Position numbers and translations under genes: made by a program. From Bacteroidota bacterium (GTDB lineage: Bacteria > Bacteroidota > Bacteroidia > Flavobacteriales > Weeksellaceae), in NCBI GenBank assembly GCA_023458415.1, contig JAEWZO010000005.1, forward strand, positions 1 to 50,786: a stretch of DNA of 50,786 nt, written 5' to 3'. Numbering within the stretch: the first letter of the stretch is position 1; the number at the start of each line of letters is the position of its first letter. The notes under the pieces were generated by a model, which saw only the letters and a program-made list of their open reading frames with translations, ran no database searches and had not been told where the DNA came from. Below, piece by piece: positions 41,917 through 50,702 of the stretch.

Positions 41917-42043
41917 TCTAAATTATTTTGGTTAAAAGTACATTTTTTCAAGGTTTCTTGAAAATTAAGTAAAGTACAAATCGAATAATAAAAAAAGAGT
42001 TTTTCCATTTCTGGTAAACCCCTCTACTTAAAAAAACCAATTA

Positions 42044-42574
42044 CTATTTAACTAATATTGATTTCCTGCTAACTGATTTATTTGTTTTGATTTCTAAGAT
42101 ATATTTACCTTTCACAAAACTTGATACATCGATCTTTTTCGATTTTTCGATTTTTATTAATTGACCAGCAGAATTATATATTTTTGTGTTTTCTAGCTTT
42201 TCATCTTTTGGCAATACAATATTTAAGAACTCTGAAACAGGGTTTGGATAAACAACAATATTTTTGCTAAATTCTACTTGCTCATCTATTGAGAGGTAAT
42301 TTGTTGGAATATTCCATTTTGAAAACCAAACATTATTTCCATTTTGTGCATCAATTTTCACAACAAATACATCTCGCAAACCATAATTTATCGTTAAATC
42401 ACCATCATTGCTATTGGAGGTTCCCGAAAAAATAAAATTTCCAGCGCCATCTTCAATTTTATCTACAAAAATTTCATCATTAGTTCCTGCAAAAGTTTTT
42501 TCCCAGTCAAAAGTTTGCGAGGATAGCAAGATTGAAAAAAGTGCAGCAAACAAAAAATAAAATTTCTTTTTCAT
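42044..42574 (-). CDS. T9SS type A exported protein, apparently internally shortened
   Basis: A 176-residue protein: signal peptide (1-19), one SBBP-like beta-propeller unit (FDWEKTFAGTNDEIFVDKIE with FSGTSNSNDGD), then a jump straight into a T9SS type A sorting domain (FSKNIVVYPNPVSEFLNI up to KSILVK). Related proteins carry many propeller units before the tail, so I infer that most were lost or that this is a minimal paralogue. Exported to the cell surface; function unknown. It lies between hutH and the hutH relic. Confidence 0.75.
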   Translation of the reverse strand: MKKKFYFLFAALFSILLSSQTFDWEKTFAGTNDEIFVDKIEDGAGNFIFSGTSNSNDGDLTINYGLRDVFVVKIDAQNGNNVWFSKWNIPTNYLSIDEQVEFSKNIVVYPNPVSEFLNIVLPKDEKLENTKIYNSAGQLIKIEKSKKIDVSSFVKGKYILEIKTNKSVSRKSILVK

Positions 42575-42621
42575 TACTCTATATTTTTCTCAAAGTAAAA
42601 AAAAATGAAAATCAGTTTATT

Positions 42622-42725
42622 CCATTTTCCTAAACTTTTCCGAATCCGAGCAATGTTAAAACCAGATGCGAAAACGGTGGCGAATCACCTGAAGCTACCA
42701 CACTTCCCTGCTCCGGAATCATTTT
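42622..42725 (-). pseudogene. hutH: Decayed fragment of histidine ammonia-lyase (MIO region)
   Basis: Read on the minus strand, this gives IPEQGSVVASGDSPPFSHLV, then LTLLGFGKV, a stop and ENG. It aligns without gaps to residues about 131-165 of the intact HutH (VPEQGSVGASGDLAPLSHLV, then LPLLGLGKVWQNG). By hand, 78 of 98 bases match the intact gene at 41423-41520. The Trp codon is now a stop and conserved residues are changed, but the MIO-forming ASG is still legible. No flanking homology was found, so it is a small relic of a duplication or a lost paralogue. The remainder of the 42575-42810 gap shows only the YceI terminator. Confidence 0.85.
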
Positions 42726-42764
42726 CAAAAATTTGTCTAGATTACACACTTTTTAACAAAAAGA

Positions 42765-42790
42765 AAAAAACCGCATTTCTGCGGTTTTCT
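42765..42790 (-). terminator. Terminator of the secreted YceI gene
   Basis: The stem AACCGCA / TGCGGTT (42769-42775 with 42780-42786) is followed on the minus strand by a T run. It is downstream of the YceI stop codon. Confidence 0.75.
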
Positions 42791-42810
42791 GTGCTATTTT
42801 TATTTGCTGA

Positions 42811-43347
42811 TTAGTTAGCAGTGATATTAACTTTTACTGTCACAGCGTCACCTGTTCTAACTCCCATGAAGCCTGGTCTTTCCATTCCGTAATCAGACAA
42901 TTTCATGCTGTAAGTTCCGGCTACGTTGTAAGAAGATCCGCTTTTAGCAACTGTTACCGGGAAAGTTACGTTTTTAGAAACTCCACCGATGGTCATTTTA
43001 CCGGTTACATTCCCTTTTCCAATATTCATTGAAGTTGCTGTGAAGGAAGCAGTTGGGTTTTTATCAGCTTTCAACGCTCCGTATGCTTTGTTATCCATCA
43101 TTTTCCCTTTTGTACTCTTAAGGTTTTTAGCCGGGAAAGTAAATTTTACGTTTTTGATAGTATTTCCGCTTACTGTTCCTGCGAAGGTTCCGTTGCTTCC
43201 GGACATTGTCCAGTCATGCATTGGAGAAGTACCGTCTACTGCTACTTTAACAGATTTTCCTGTGATACTTTGTGCATAAGCGAAACTCATCATTGCTACT
43301 GCGAACATTACTACTACTGCATACACTTTTGTTGTAAACTTTGTCAT
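42811..43347 (-). CDS. Secreted YceI family protein
   Basis: A 178-residue YceI-fold protein with a signal peptide (about 1-25, VVVMFAVAMMSFAYA-Q), so it is periplasmic, unlike the YceI encoded at 38561. The mature part has the typical ITGKSVKVAVDGTSPMHDW opening and the GKGNVTGKMTIGGVSKNVTFPV strands. It is probably a lipid-binding or stress-related protein. Divergent from uvrC with 153 bp between; no partner gene is adjacent. Confidence 0.9.
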   Translation of the reverse strand: MTKFTTKVYAVVVMFAVAMMSFAYAQSITGKSVKVAVDGTSPMHDWTMSGSNGTFAGTVSGNTIKNVKFTFPAKNLKSTKGKMMDNKAYGALKADKNPTASFTATSMNIGKGNVTGKMTIGGVSKNVTFPVTVAKSGSSYNVAGTYSMKLSDYGMERPGFMGVRTGDAVTVKVNITAN

Positions 43348-43500
43348 TTTAGATTATTTTTAATTGTTTTTTATTGTTGTTACTGTTTTTTAGATGCCGG
43401 TTAAAAGAGAAGGTTAGAAATATTTCTACTGAGAAAAATCAGTTTGGGTAAAGGGAAAATGGCGCGGAACATTTCTAACCGAAATCCTTACTTTTGTTTT

Positions 43501-45297
43501 ATGAATTCAGATCTTCAGCTTCAACTTAAGACTTTACCAACTGATCCGGGTGTATACCGTTATTACGACAAAAACGGACAGCTCTTATATGTGGGCAAAG
43601 CGAAAAATCTGAAAAATCGGGTTCTTACTTATTTCAACAAAAACCTTTCAGGATACCGCACCAGAATAATGGTCGGCAAAATCCACCGTTTGGAAACCAC
43701 CATAGTTCCCAGCGAATATGATGCGCTGCTGCTGGAAAACAATCTTATTAAGGAACATCAGCCGTTTTACAACGTGATGATGAAGGACGATAAGAGCTAT
43801 CCTTGGATTTGCATCAAGAATGAAAATTTTCCAAGAATTTTTCTTACCAGAAATAAAATTAAAGACGGTTCCGAATATTACGGTCCTTACGCAAAAGTTC
43901 GTCCGGCAAAAGTTTTACTCGACACTATTAAGCATATCTACAAACTCAGAACCTGTAATCTGAATCTGGCTCCGGAAAAAATTGCAGAAGGAAAATATAA
44001 AGTCTGTCTGGAATATCACATCAAAAACTGCGAAGGTCCATGCGAAGGTTTGGAAAGCAAAGCCGATTATGATGAAAAAATTGAAGCGATCCGCGGAATT
44101 ATTAAAGGTGATTTCCGGAAAGCAAAGGAGTATCTCATCAATCAGATGACAAAATTTGCAGCAGAACTGCAGTTTGAAAACGCGCAGCTGATTAAAGAAA
44201 GGATTGATATTCTCGAAGACTATCAGTCGAAACACACGGTAGTAAATCCGAACATCGACGATGTGGATGTTTTTGGAATGACTAGCGACGAAACTGCCGC
44301 CTACGTAAACTTTTTCAAAATCCGAAACGGGAATATTATCCAGAGTTTCACTACCGAAATCAAGAAAGTTTTGGAGGAAACCGATGAGGAAATTCTGGAA
44401 GAAGCTTTGATTGAAATTCGCCAGAAATTCAGTTCCGATTCAAGAGAAATTCTGCTTCCTTTTCATCTGTCAGTCGAAATTCCGAATGTAAAACTTATCG
44501 TTCCGAAAGTGGGTGACAAAAAGCGCATCGTAGAACTTTCTGAAAAAAATGCGAAAGAATACCGTCTGGAAAAACTGAAACAGATTCAGATCGTAGATCC
44601 CGACCGTCACACCAACCGAATTATGGCCGAAATGCAGAAACTACTGCGCATGCCGGTTGAACCGCGACACATCGAAGGTTTCGACAACTCCAATATTCAG
44701 GGCACAAATCCGGTTTCAGCGTGTGTGGTCTTCAAAGACGGCAAACCGGCCAAAAACGATTACAGAATTTTCCATCCTAAAACTGTGGAAGGTGCAAACG
44801 ATTTTGCCACGATGGAAGAAGTAATTTACCGCCGCTACAAAAGACTTTTGGATGAAGGTGAAAGCCTGCCGCAACTCATCCTGATTGATGGTGGAAAAGG
44901 TCAGCTTTCTTCCGCCGTAAAAAGTCTGAAACTTCTCGGTCTTTACGGTAAAATCACTATTGTCGGAATCGCAAAACGACTGGAGGAAATTTTCTTTCCT
45001 GAAGATCCTATTCCGCTCTATCTGGATAAAAAATCGGAAACACTAAAAATTCTTCAGCGCGTTCGTGACGAAGCGCACCGTTTTGGCGTGAAACATCACC
45101 GTACGAGAAGAAAAAATTCGACGATAAAATCGGAGCTGGAAGACATTCCGGGAGTTGGTCCCAAATCAATGGAGCTGCTGTTTTCCAAACTGAAATCTGT
45201 GAAACGAATTAAAGAATCTCCGTTGGAAACGCTGGAAGAAATCGTGGGAAAATCTAAAGGTAAAATGGTTTGGAATTATTTTAACTCCGGAACATAA
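43501..45297 (+). CDS. uvrC: Excinuclease ABC subunit C
   Basis: The 598-residue UvrC makes both incisions in nucleotide excision repair with UvrB. It has the N-terminal GIY-YIG nuclease domain (DPGVYRYY and YVGKAKNLKNRV, about 16-40), a cysteine motif (KVCLEYHIKNCEGPC), a UvrB-interacting UVR segment (about 205-240), an RNase H-like nuclease (GFDNSNIQGTNPVSACVVF and LILIDGGKGQLSSA) and a C-terminal helix-hairpin-helix (DIPGVGPKSMELL). The ATG at 43501 is used; the upstream in-frame ATG at 43444 adds 19 unrelated residues. It is a single gene. Confidence 0.97.
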   Translation: MNSDLQLQLKTLPTDPGVYRYYDKNGQLLYVGKAKNLKNRVLTYFNKNLSGYRTRIMVGKIHRLETTIVPSEYDALLLENNLIKEHQPFYNVMMKDDKSYPWICIKNENFPRIFLTRNKIKDGSEYYGPYAKVRPAKVLLDTIKHIYKLRTCNLNLAPEKIAEGKYKVCLEYHIKNCEGPCEGLESKADYDEKIEAIRGIIKGDFRKAKEYLINQMTKFAAELQFENAQLIKERIDILEDYQSKHTVVNPNIDDVDVFGMTSDETAAYVNFFKIRNGNIIQSFTTEIKKVLEETDEEILEEALIEIRQKFSSDSREILLPFHLSVEIPNVKLIVPKVGDKKRIVELSEKNAKEYRLEKLKQIQIVDPDRHTNRIMAEMQKLLRMPVEPRHIEGFDNSNIQGTNPVSACVVFKDGKPAKNDYRIFHPKTVEGANDFATMEEVIYRRYKRLLDEGESLPQLILIDGGKGQLSSAVKSLKLLGLYGKITIVGIAKRLEEIFFPEDPIPLYLDKKSETLKILQRVRDEAHRFGVKHHRTRRKNSTIKSELEDIPGVGPKSMELLFSKLKSVKRIKESPLETLEEIVGKSKGKMVWNYFNSGT

Positions 45298-45326
45298 AAA
45301 AAACTTCAGCGCTACTGAAGTTTTCT
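45298..45326. terminator. Terminator between uvrC and a hypothetical gene
   Basis: The stem AAACTTCAG / CTGAAGTTT with a CGCTA loop has A-rich and T-rich flanks, between convergent genes. Confidence 0.82.
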
Positions 45327-45329
45327 GTT

Positions 45330-46124
45330 TTATTTTTTGTTAAATCGGATTACCGTCGGAACTCCTTTATTCTGAGGAACTTCAATAACCATATCTCCAT
45401 TCTCGAAATAGGCAATTCCGAAACTTCCGTTTTCAAGTTGAACATGGAAAACATCCTTCTTTCCGGATTCTTTGAAAGTCGCAAAAGCCACTGAGCTGCT
45501 ACTGTTGGTTAAAATAAAATTTCCGGGAGCGAGGTTTACTCTGTTCAAAATCAAGTTTCCGTTGCTGTACTGTTCCGCAGAAGAAGAATTCTTCACGTTT
45601 GGTACTTCAGATTTTGGTTTTTTTTCTTTTACAACTGTTTTCACAGGGGCATTATTCGCTAAAGCAACAACCTGTGCTACAGCATCGTCTACCACCGATT
45701 CCGGTGTGTTACCCGACGATACAGGAACTTCCGCCAAAGCTTTATTTAGGGCATCTTTGTAACCGGCCTCAAATTCTTTAATATTGGTTTTTGCTTCGAA
45801 AGACGAAACCTTTCTTCCATTACAGTCAGTCAGTTCAAGAATTACTTTATTCTTTAAAAAACTGCTGTCGTCCACAACATTGGCAACAAGCACTGAGCAA
45901 GGGTTTGATGAATATTCTGCAGACCATTGATCCGTTTCTGTTTCCAGAACAGTATAATTCTTCTGTTTCAACTTTGAAATAAGCAGTGTGTTCAGACCGT
46001 ACTTGTTCTCCGTTTTAAAGTCAGAAAAAACTTTAGGAACATGTACAACCGAATAATCCGTAACCGACTGTCCGAAACCTAACACAAATGCACCAAGAAA
46101 AAATGTACTGAAAAATGTTTTCAT
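45330..46124 (-). CDS. Hypothetical secreted protein, 264 aa
   Basis: A signal peptide (about 1-18, TFFLGAFVLGFGQS) precedes a domain with YSVVHVPKVFSDFKTENKYG and a C-terminal beta region (GNLILNRVNLAPGNFILTNS, ending VPTVIRFNKK). A Lys/Pro-rich linker lies at about 158-180. No family is recognised. It follows the PorV-like gene by 16 bases on the same strand, so it is probably in one operon with PorV-like and EamA genes and may act in the envelope. Confidence 0.72.
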   Translation of the reverse strand: MKTFFSTFFLGAFVLGFGQSVTDYSVVHVPKVFSDFKTENKYGLNTLLISKLKQKNYTVLETETDQWSAEYSSNPCSVLVANVVDDSSFLKNKVILELTDCNGRKVSSFEAKTNIKEFEAGYKDALNKALAEVPVSSGNTPESVVDDAVAQVVALANNAPVKTVVKEKKPKSEVPNVKNSSSAEQYSNGNLILNRVNLAPGNFILTNSSSSVAFATFKESGKKDVFHVQLENGSFGIAYFENGDMVIEVPQNKGVPTVIRFNKK

Positions 46125-46140
46125 TCTGTTTCTTTTAATA

Positions 46141-47226
46141 TTAATTTCTGAAATCGCCCATGTCTAACTTTAGCGAGAAAAAATTGGAGTAAAAATTAGA
46201 ACCACCCAATCCGGAATTGGTTATGGCATAATCGAGGGTGAGTCCCTGATATTTAATTCCGATTCCGGCACTTGGCTGAAACGAAACTTTTCGCTTTAAA
46301 TCTTCGATATCTGTAATAGACTGAAACCGATTAACACCGAGGCGAACAAAAATCATATCCTGAAACTTGAGTTCGGCTCCTGCATAAGGCGTGATGCTCG
46401 CAAAATCTGTGGATATGAGCGCTGCGGTTTTTGCAAAGTCAATATTAACACCGGCTTCCGGAACAAGTTCCAAATCACGGTTCAATTCAAAATTTTTGCT
46501 GAGTCCCATATTGAGTTTCGGCATTGTAATTTCCATTTTATCAGCCGGCGCCGGGTTGAATTCTTCCCCATTCACCACCGCAGAAAGTTCATCCTGATTG
46601 ATCGTCCAAAAATTAACCGTTGTGGTAGCATCGCGTAAAATCGCACCATAATTCCAACCTGAATCTGCATGATAAATAGCACCCACATCGAATCCGAAAC
46701 CAAAACCATTGGCAAATTTCCCAACATTTCTATACACCATTTTGGCGTTCACACCGACATCCAACCTGTGATTTCCTCCCGGATTAAACGCAAAAGAAAT
46801 CAGCGCAGCATAATCCGACTGAGAAAAACTTGTGATTTTATCGTAATCAATATTTCCTTCGGAGTCGATCATTTGTGTTGTATTCAAAATATTATCAACG
46901 CCTAAACGAACCAGCGACACGGCAAAAACACCATTCTTACTGTCCAATGGTTTGGCGAAAGCGATATAATCATACTTAGCAATCGATTCAAAATATTCTG
47001 CGTGCATGGCTGCACCCTGCCAATCGCGTTCAATCCCAACCAATCCAGCCGGATTCCACATTGGAGAATATACGTCGTTCTGATTGGAAATTACAGCTCC
47101 ACCCATACCCAAACCGCGCGCACCGGCACCGATATTCAGAAATTCATTGGAATATTTTCTGACAATTTGAGCGTCAGAAAGTGTAGCCGAAAAAAATATA
47201 AACAGAAAAAATAATTTTTTCATCAA
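46141..47226 (-). CDS. PorV/PorQ family outer-membrane protein
   Basis: The 361-residue protein has a signal peptide (1-19), the family opening EFLNIGAGARGLGMGGAVI (about 28-46), the MWNPAGLVG block and a FadL-like beta-barrel. PorV and PorQ are T9SS outer-membrane components that carry or release cargo after translocation. Whether this is the main PorV, PorQ or a paralogue is not decided by sequence alone; it is downstream of an EamA gene and not beside porU, so a paralogue is likely. Confidence 0.85.
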   Translation of the reverse strand: MMKKLFFLFIFFSATLSDAQIVRKYSNEFLNIGAGARGLGMGGAVISNQNDVYSPMWNPAGLVGIERDWQGAAMHAEYFESIAKYDYIAFAKPLDSKNGVFAVSLVRLGVDNILNTTQMIDSEGNIDYDKITSFSQSDYAALISFAFNPGGNHRLDVGVNAKMVYRNVGKFANGFGFGFDVGAIYHADSGWNYGAILRDATTTVNFWTINQDELSAVVNGEEFNPAPADKMEITMPKLNMGLSKNFELNRDLELVPEAGVNIDFAKTAALISTDFASITPYAGAELKFQDMIFVRLGVNRFQSITDIEDLKRKVSFQPSAGIGIKYQGLTLDYAITNSGLGGSNFYSNFFSLKLDMGDFRN

Positions 47227-47236
47227 TACCGATATT

Positions 47237-48130
47237 TTAGATCCGTTTCTTACGCGCTTTCAAAATTCCGTTGGCTACAATGGCCAAAATCATAATCAGA
47301 GATGCAATGTAAAAAACCGGACTCATCTGTTCAGATTCACCAAAGATAAAAAAAGCGAGGATAATGCCATAAACCGGCTCCAGATTTACTGTAAGAATCA
47401 GTGTGAAAGGTGAAATGTACTTCATCAGTTTTACCGATTCCAGCATTGGATAAGCCGTAAACAAACCCGCTAACAATAAGATTAACGCTAAATCCCTGTA
47501 ACTTATTTCAGTAAGTGTGGAAATTTGCCCACTAAAAAGATAAAAGAGTGAAAGAATTGCCCACCCGCTGAAGATTTCGTAAAAAATAATATTTCCGGCG
47601 CTGGTTTTCCCGAACATTCTGCCGTTCAGCACAGAAAAAACCGTCCCGAAAAGTGCCGTGAGAATTCCATAGAAAATTCCATCCTTGTAATGGAATTCTG
47701 TTTTGAAAATCATTCCCATACAGATGAAGATGACAATTCCCATCAGAACCTCGCTGATGTCAATTTTCCGTTTAAAAATAATGGGTTCCAGAATAGCCGC
47801 AAAAAGTGTTGAGAGCGACAGACAACTCAACGCAATCGATACGTTCGAAACTTTAATGGAATGGAAAAAGAACAGCCAATGAAAGCCCATAAATCCACCG
47901 ATTAAAGCCAACTGCAAAAATAATTTTTTAGAAATCCTTAGACTTTCTCTACTGAAAAACCTTACGAAAACATAAAGAAAAATAGCCGCAAACAGCATTC
48001 GGTAAAACACCAAACCCTGTGCATTCAGGTGGATAAGTTTGCCCAGAATCGCAGTAAATCCCCACAGAAAAACTATTAAATGCAAACGAAAAACTGCAGA
48101 TTTGAACGGCATCAGAAAAAATTTATGCAA
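47237..48130 (-). CDS. EamA-family (DMT) transporter
   Basis: The 297 residues contain ten hydrophobic helices in two EamA repeats, as in the drug/metabolite transporters such as RhaT- and YdcZ-type exporters. The repeat opening LHLIVFLWGFTAILGKLI and the NLEPVYGIILAFFIFGE motif of the second repeat are present. It resides in the inner membrane; the substrate is unknown. The PorV-like gene begins 10 bases after its stop codon, so it heads that operon. An internal ATG at 48112 (MPFKSAV) is an alternative start. Confidence 0.88.
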   Translation of the reverse strand: MHKFFLMPFKSAVFRLHLIVFLWGFTAILGKLIHLNAQGLVFYRMLFAAIFLYVFVRFFSRESLRISKKLFLQLALIGGFMGFHWLFFFHSIKVSNVSIALSCLSLSTLFAAILEPIIFKRKIDISEVLMGIVIFICMGMIFKTEFHYKDGIFYGILTALFGTVFSVLNGRMFGKTSAGNIIFYEIFSGWAILSLFYLFSGQISTLTEISYRDLALILLLAGLFTAYPMLESVKLMKYISPFTLILTVNLEPVYGIILAFFIFGESEQMSPVFYIASLIMILAIVANGILKARKKRI

Positions 48131-48266
48131 ATCTACAAATAGGTTTCAGATAAAAGCTAAAACGCGAAAATTTAATCTGTCCGAATTATTTCTTCTGGAC
48201 TTCTTAAAGGTTATTTCCTCCTGAAATTTCTAATTAAAATATTATCTTTATAGCATAAATATCAAT

Positions 48267-49895
48267 ATGGATTTAGAGTTCAACAAAAGAGAAGATCAGA
48301 ACAGATTAAAACTGTCGGAAATAAAAAGAATTGCTGCAGAAATTAGAAAAGGTGGTGGTGAAAAAAGGTTACAGAAACTTCGTGATGAAGGAAAACTTAC
48401 CGCACGCGAACGCATAAATTATCTTTTGGACAAAAATTCGGACTCTATTGAAATCGGCGAATTTGCAGGCTACGAAATGTATGAAGAACACGGAGGCTGT
48501 CCAAGTGGTGGTGTTGTTGTAGTGATGGGCTATGTTTCCGGAAAGCAGTGTATAGTGGTTGCGAACGATGCCTCTGTAAAAGCCGGCGCATGGTTTCCGA
48601 TTACTGCAAAGAAAAATCTGCGCGCTCAGGAAATCGCGATGGAAAACCGCCTTCCTATTATTTATCTTGTAGATTCTGCCGGAGTTTATCTGCCGATGCA
48701 GGATGAAATTTTCCCCGACAAAGAACACTTCGGCAGAATTTTTCGGAATAATGCAAAGATGAGTTCCATGGGAATTATTCAGATTTCTGCAGTGATGGGA
48801 AGTTGTGTTGCAGGCGGTGCTTATTTGCCGATTATGAGTGACGAAGCGATGATTGTAGATAAAACGGGAACGATCTTTCTTGCTGGAAGCTACTTAGTGA
48901 AAGCTGCAATTGGCGAAAATATCGATAATGAGACGCTTGGAGGAGCGACTACGCATTGTGAAATTTCCGGAGTTACAGATTATAAAGCCACAGACGATAA
49001 AGATGCCTTGGACAGAATCAAAACCATCATGAAATCGATTGGCGATTACGAGAAAGCCGGATTTGACAGAATTGAAAGCTTTCCGCCAAAACGTGATGTG
49101 GAAGATATTTTCGGAATTATTCCTGTTTCGAGAGCAGAACAATATGATACATTCGACATCATAAAATGCCTAACCGACAATTCTGAATATGAAGAATACA
49201 AACCAGATTACGGCAAGACAATAATTTGTGCAACCGCAAGAATAGACGGATGGAGCGTAGGAATTGTAGCCAATCAAAGAAAACTGGTAAAAAGCGGAAA
49301 GGGTGAAATGCAGTTCGGTGGTGTAATTTATTCTGACTCTGCAGACAAAGCAACACGCTTTATCGCAAACTGTAATCAACGGAAAATTCCATTGATTTTC
49401 CTTCAGGATGTTACCGGATTTATGGTAGGTTCAAAATCGGAGCATGGAGGAATTATAAAAGACGGAGCAAAAATGGTGAATGCAGTATCTAACTCGGTTG
49501 TTCCAAAATTTACAATTGTTACAGGGAATTCGTTTGGCGCAGGTAATTACGCGATGTGTGGAAAGGCATATGATCCAAGATTAATTGTTGCGTGGCCTTG
49601 GGCAGAACTCGCTGTAATGGGAGGCGCACAAGCTGCAAAAGTTTTAGTACAGATTCAGGAATCTACATTGAAAAAACAGGGTAAAGAAATTTCTGAAGAT
49701 GAACATCAGGAAATTCTGGATACTATTACAAAAAGATATCAAAAACAAACTGAAGCTACGTATTCTGCAGCAAGATTATGGACGGATGCGATAATTAACC
49801 CTGCAGACACCAGAAAATGGATTTCCATGGGAATAGAAGCAGCGAACCACTCTCCAATAACAGAAAAATTTAATTTGGGAGTAATACAGGTTTAA
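48267..49895 (+). CDS. Acyl-CoA carboxylase beta subunit (carboxyltransferase)
   Basis: A 542-residue carboxyltransferase that moves CO2 from biotin to an acyl-CoA. Features include KLTARERINYLLD, EHGGCPSGGVVVVMGYV, VAGGAYLPIMSDEAMIV, the oxyanion-site FLQDVTGFMVGSKSEHGG and NSFGAGNYAMCGKAYDPR. The GGAYLP motif and overall pattern favour methylcrotonyl-CoA or propionyl-CoA/geranyl type over acetyl-CoA carboxylase. No biotin-carrier or biotin-carboxylase subunit is in view, so the partner lies elsewhere. Substrate not settled. It is divergent from the EamA operon. Confidence 0.93.
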   Translation: MDLEFNKREDQNRLKLSEIKRIAAEIRKGGGEKRLQKLRDEGKLTARERINYLLDKNSDSIEIGEFAGYEMYEEHGGCPSGGVVVVMGYVSGKQCIVVANDASVKAGAWFPITAKKNLRAQEIAMENRLPIIYLVDSAGVYLPMQDEIFPDKEHFGRIFRNNAKMSSMGIIQISAVMGSCVAGGAYLPIMSDEAMIVDKTGTIFLAGSYLVKAAIGENIDNETLGGATTHCEISGVTDYKATDDKDALDRIKTIMKSIGDYEKAGFDRIESFPPKRDVEDIFGIIPVSRAEQYDTFDIIKCLTDNSEYEEYKPDYGKTIICATARIDGWSVGIVANQRKLVKSGKGEMQFGGVIYSDSADKATRFIANCNQRKIPLIFLQDVTGFMVGSKSEHGGIIKDGAKMVNAVSNSVVPKFTIVTGNSFGAGNYAMCGKAYDPRLIVAWPWAELAVMGGAQAAKVLVQIQESTLKKQGKEISEDEHQEILDTITKRYQKQTEATYSAARLWTDAIINPADTRKWISMGIEAANHSPITEKFNLGVIQV

Positions 49896-49922
49896 TAAAA
49901 CAAAAATGAAATAAACACATAA

Positions 49923-50540
49923 ATGAAAAAATTGTATTTAATTACTACAACATTGTTTTCAGGTCTAATCTATTCTCAGTGTACCATCGTCGGAAATTCT
50001 ACTATTAACATCACTGAAACGGAAACTTATCAAATAGAAAATGAAAATGCACAATGTACTGACTGCCATCTTTGGGTAACGATAGGTGGTAATGCGCAAC
50101 TAGAAGGTGACTTTCGAAAAAATAGCATTAGATTAAAACCCACAGCCCCTGGAAGAACGGTTTTGTCACTTGCAATACTAACCTCACAAGGACTGTCGCA
50201 ATGCAGTAAAAATATTGATATTTTCGACGGTAATCAAACATCACCAATAGCTCAAGCTGAAAGAAATATAAACTGTGATATCGCTATAAATAGTTTTCGG
50301 GAAGTAAAATATTCGGAAAACATAGTAACCTTCTTCCCTTCTGATATTAACAATGAATACAAATACACTTGGACCGTTTCTTACTCCACTGGTGAACAGA
50401 AAACTTCTACTGAAAAAATACCACAGTTCCCCTATATGAAGGAAAATGAGATAACCTCTGTAAAAGTAAAAATCGTATCTTCAAAATGTATGAAAGATCT
50501 AGGCAAAAGCTACGACAATAATTACTGGAAGTTTTTCTAG
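49923..50540 (+). CDS. Hypothetical secreted protein, 205 aa
   Basis: A signal peptide (about 1-19, TTTLFSGLIYSQ) is followed by beta-strand-rich sequence with three Cys in the first mature 50 residues (Cys20, then CTDC) and further Cys later. No T9SS C-terminal signature is visible and no family is recognised. It begins 27 bases after the carboxylase gene on the same strand, and its terminator closes that unit, but a shared function is unlikely. Confidence 0.65.
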   Translation: MKKLYLITTTLFSGLIYSQCTIVGNSTINITETETYQIENENAQCTDCHLWVTIGGNAQLEGDFRKNSIRLKPTAPGRTVLSLAILTSQGLSQCSKNIDIFDGNQTSPIAQAERNINCDIAINSFREVKYSENIVTFFPSDINNEYKYTWTVSYSTGEQKTSTEKIPQFPYMKENEITSVKVKIVSSKCMKDLGKSYDNNYWKFF

Positions 50541-50558
50541 ATTCGAAATAAACGTTAA

Positions 50559-50597
50559 TAAAAAATCATCTCTGGCATTCCGAAGATGATTTTTTAT
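50559..50597 (+). terminator. Terminator after the secreted-protein gene
   Basis: The stem AAAAATCATCT / AGATGATTTTT (50561-50571 with 50584-50594) lies about 20 bases after the stop codon. Confidence 0.8.
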
Positions 50598-50660
50598 TAA
50601 TTCTAAATGATTAATGTCTTTGGCATAAACCTAAACTTTACGAACCAATGGTAGTAAACA

Positions 50661-50700
50661 AAAAAATCCTCATCAACTGAATGATGAGGATTTGAAAAAA
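50661..50700 (-). terminator. rRNA operon terminator downstream of 5S
   Basis: A perfect 12-bp stem, AAATCCTCATCA / TGATGAGGATTT, followed on the minus strand by a T run, lies about 10 bases past the 5S 3' end. Confidence 0.85.
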
Positions 50701-50702
50701 AA

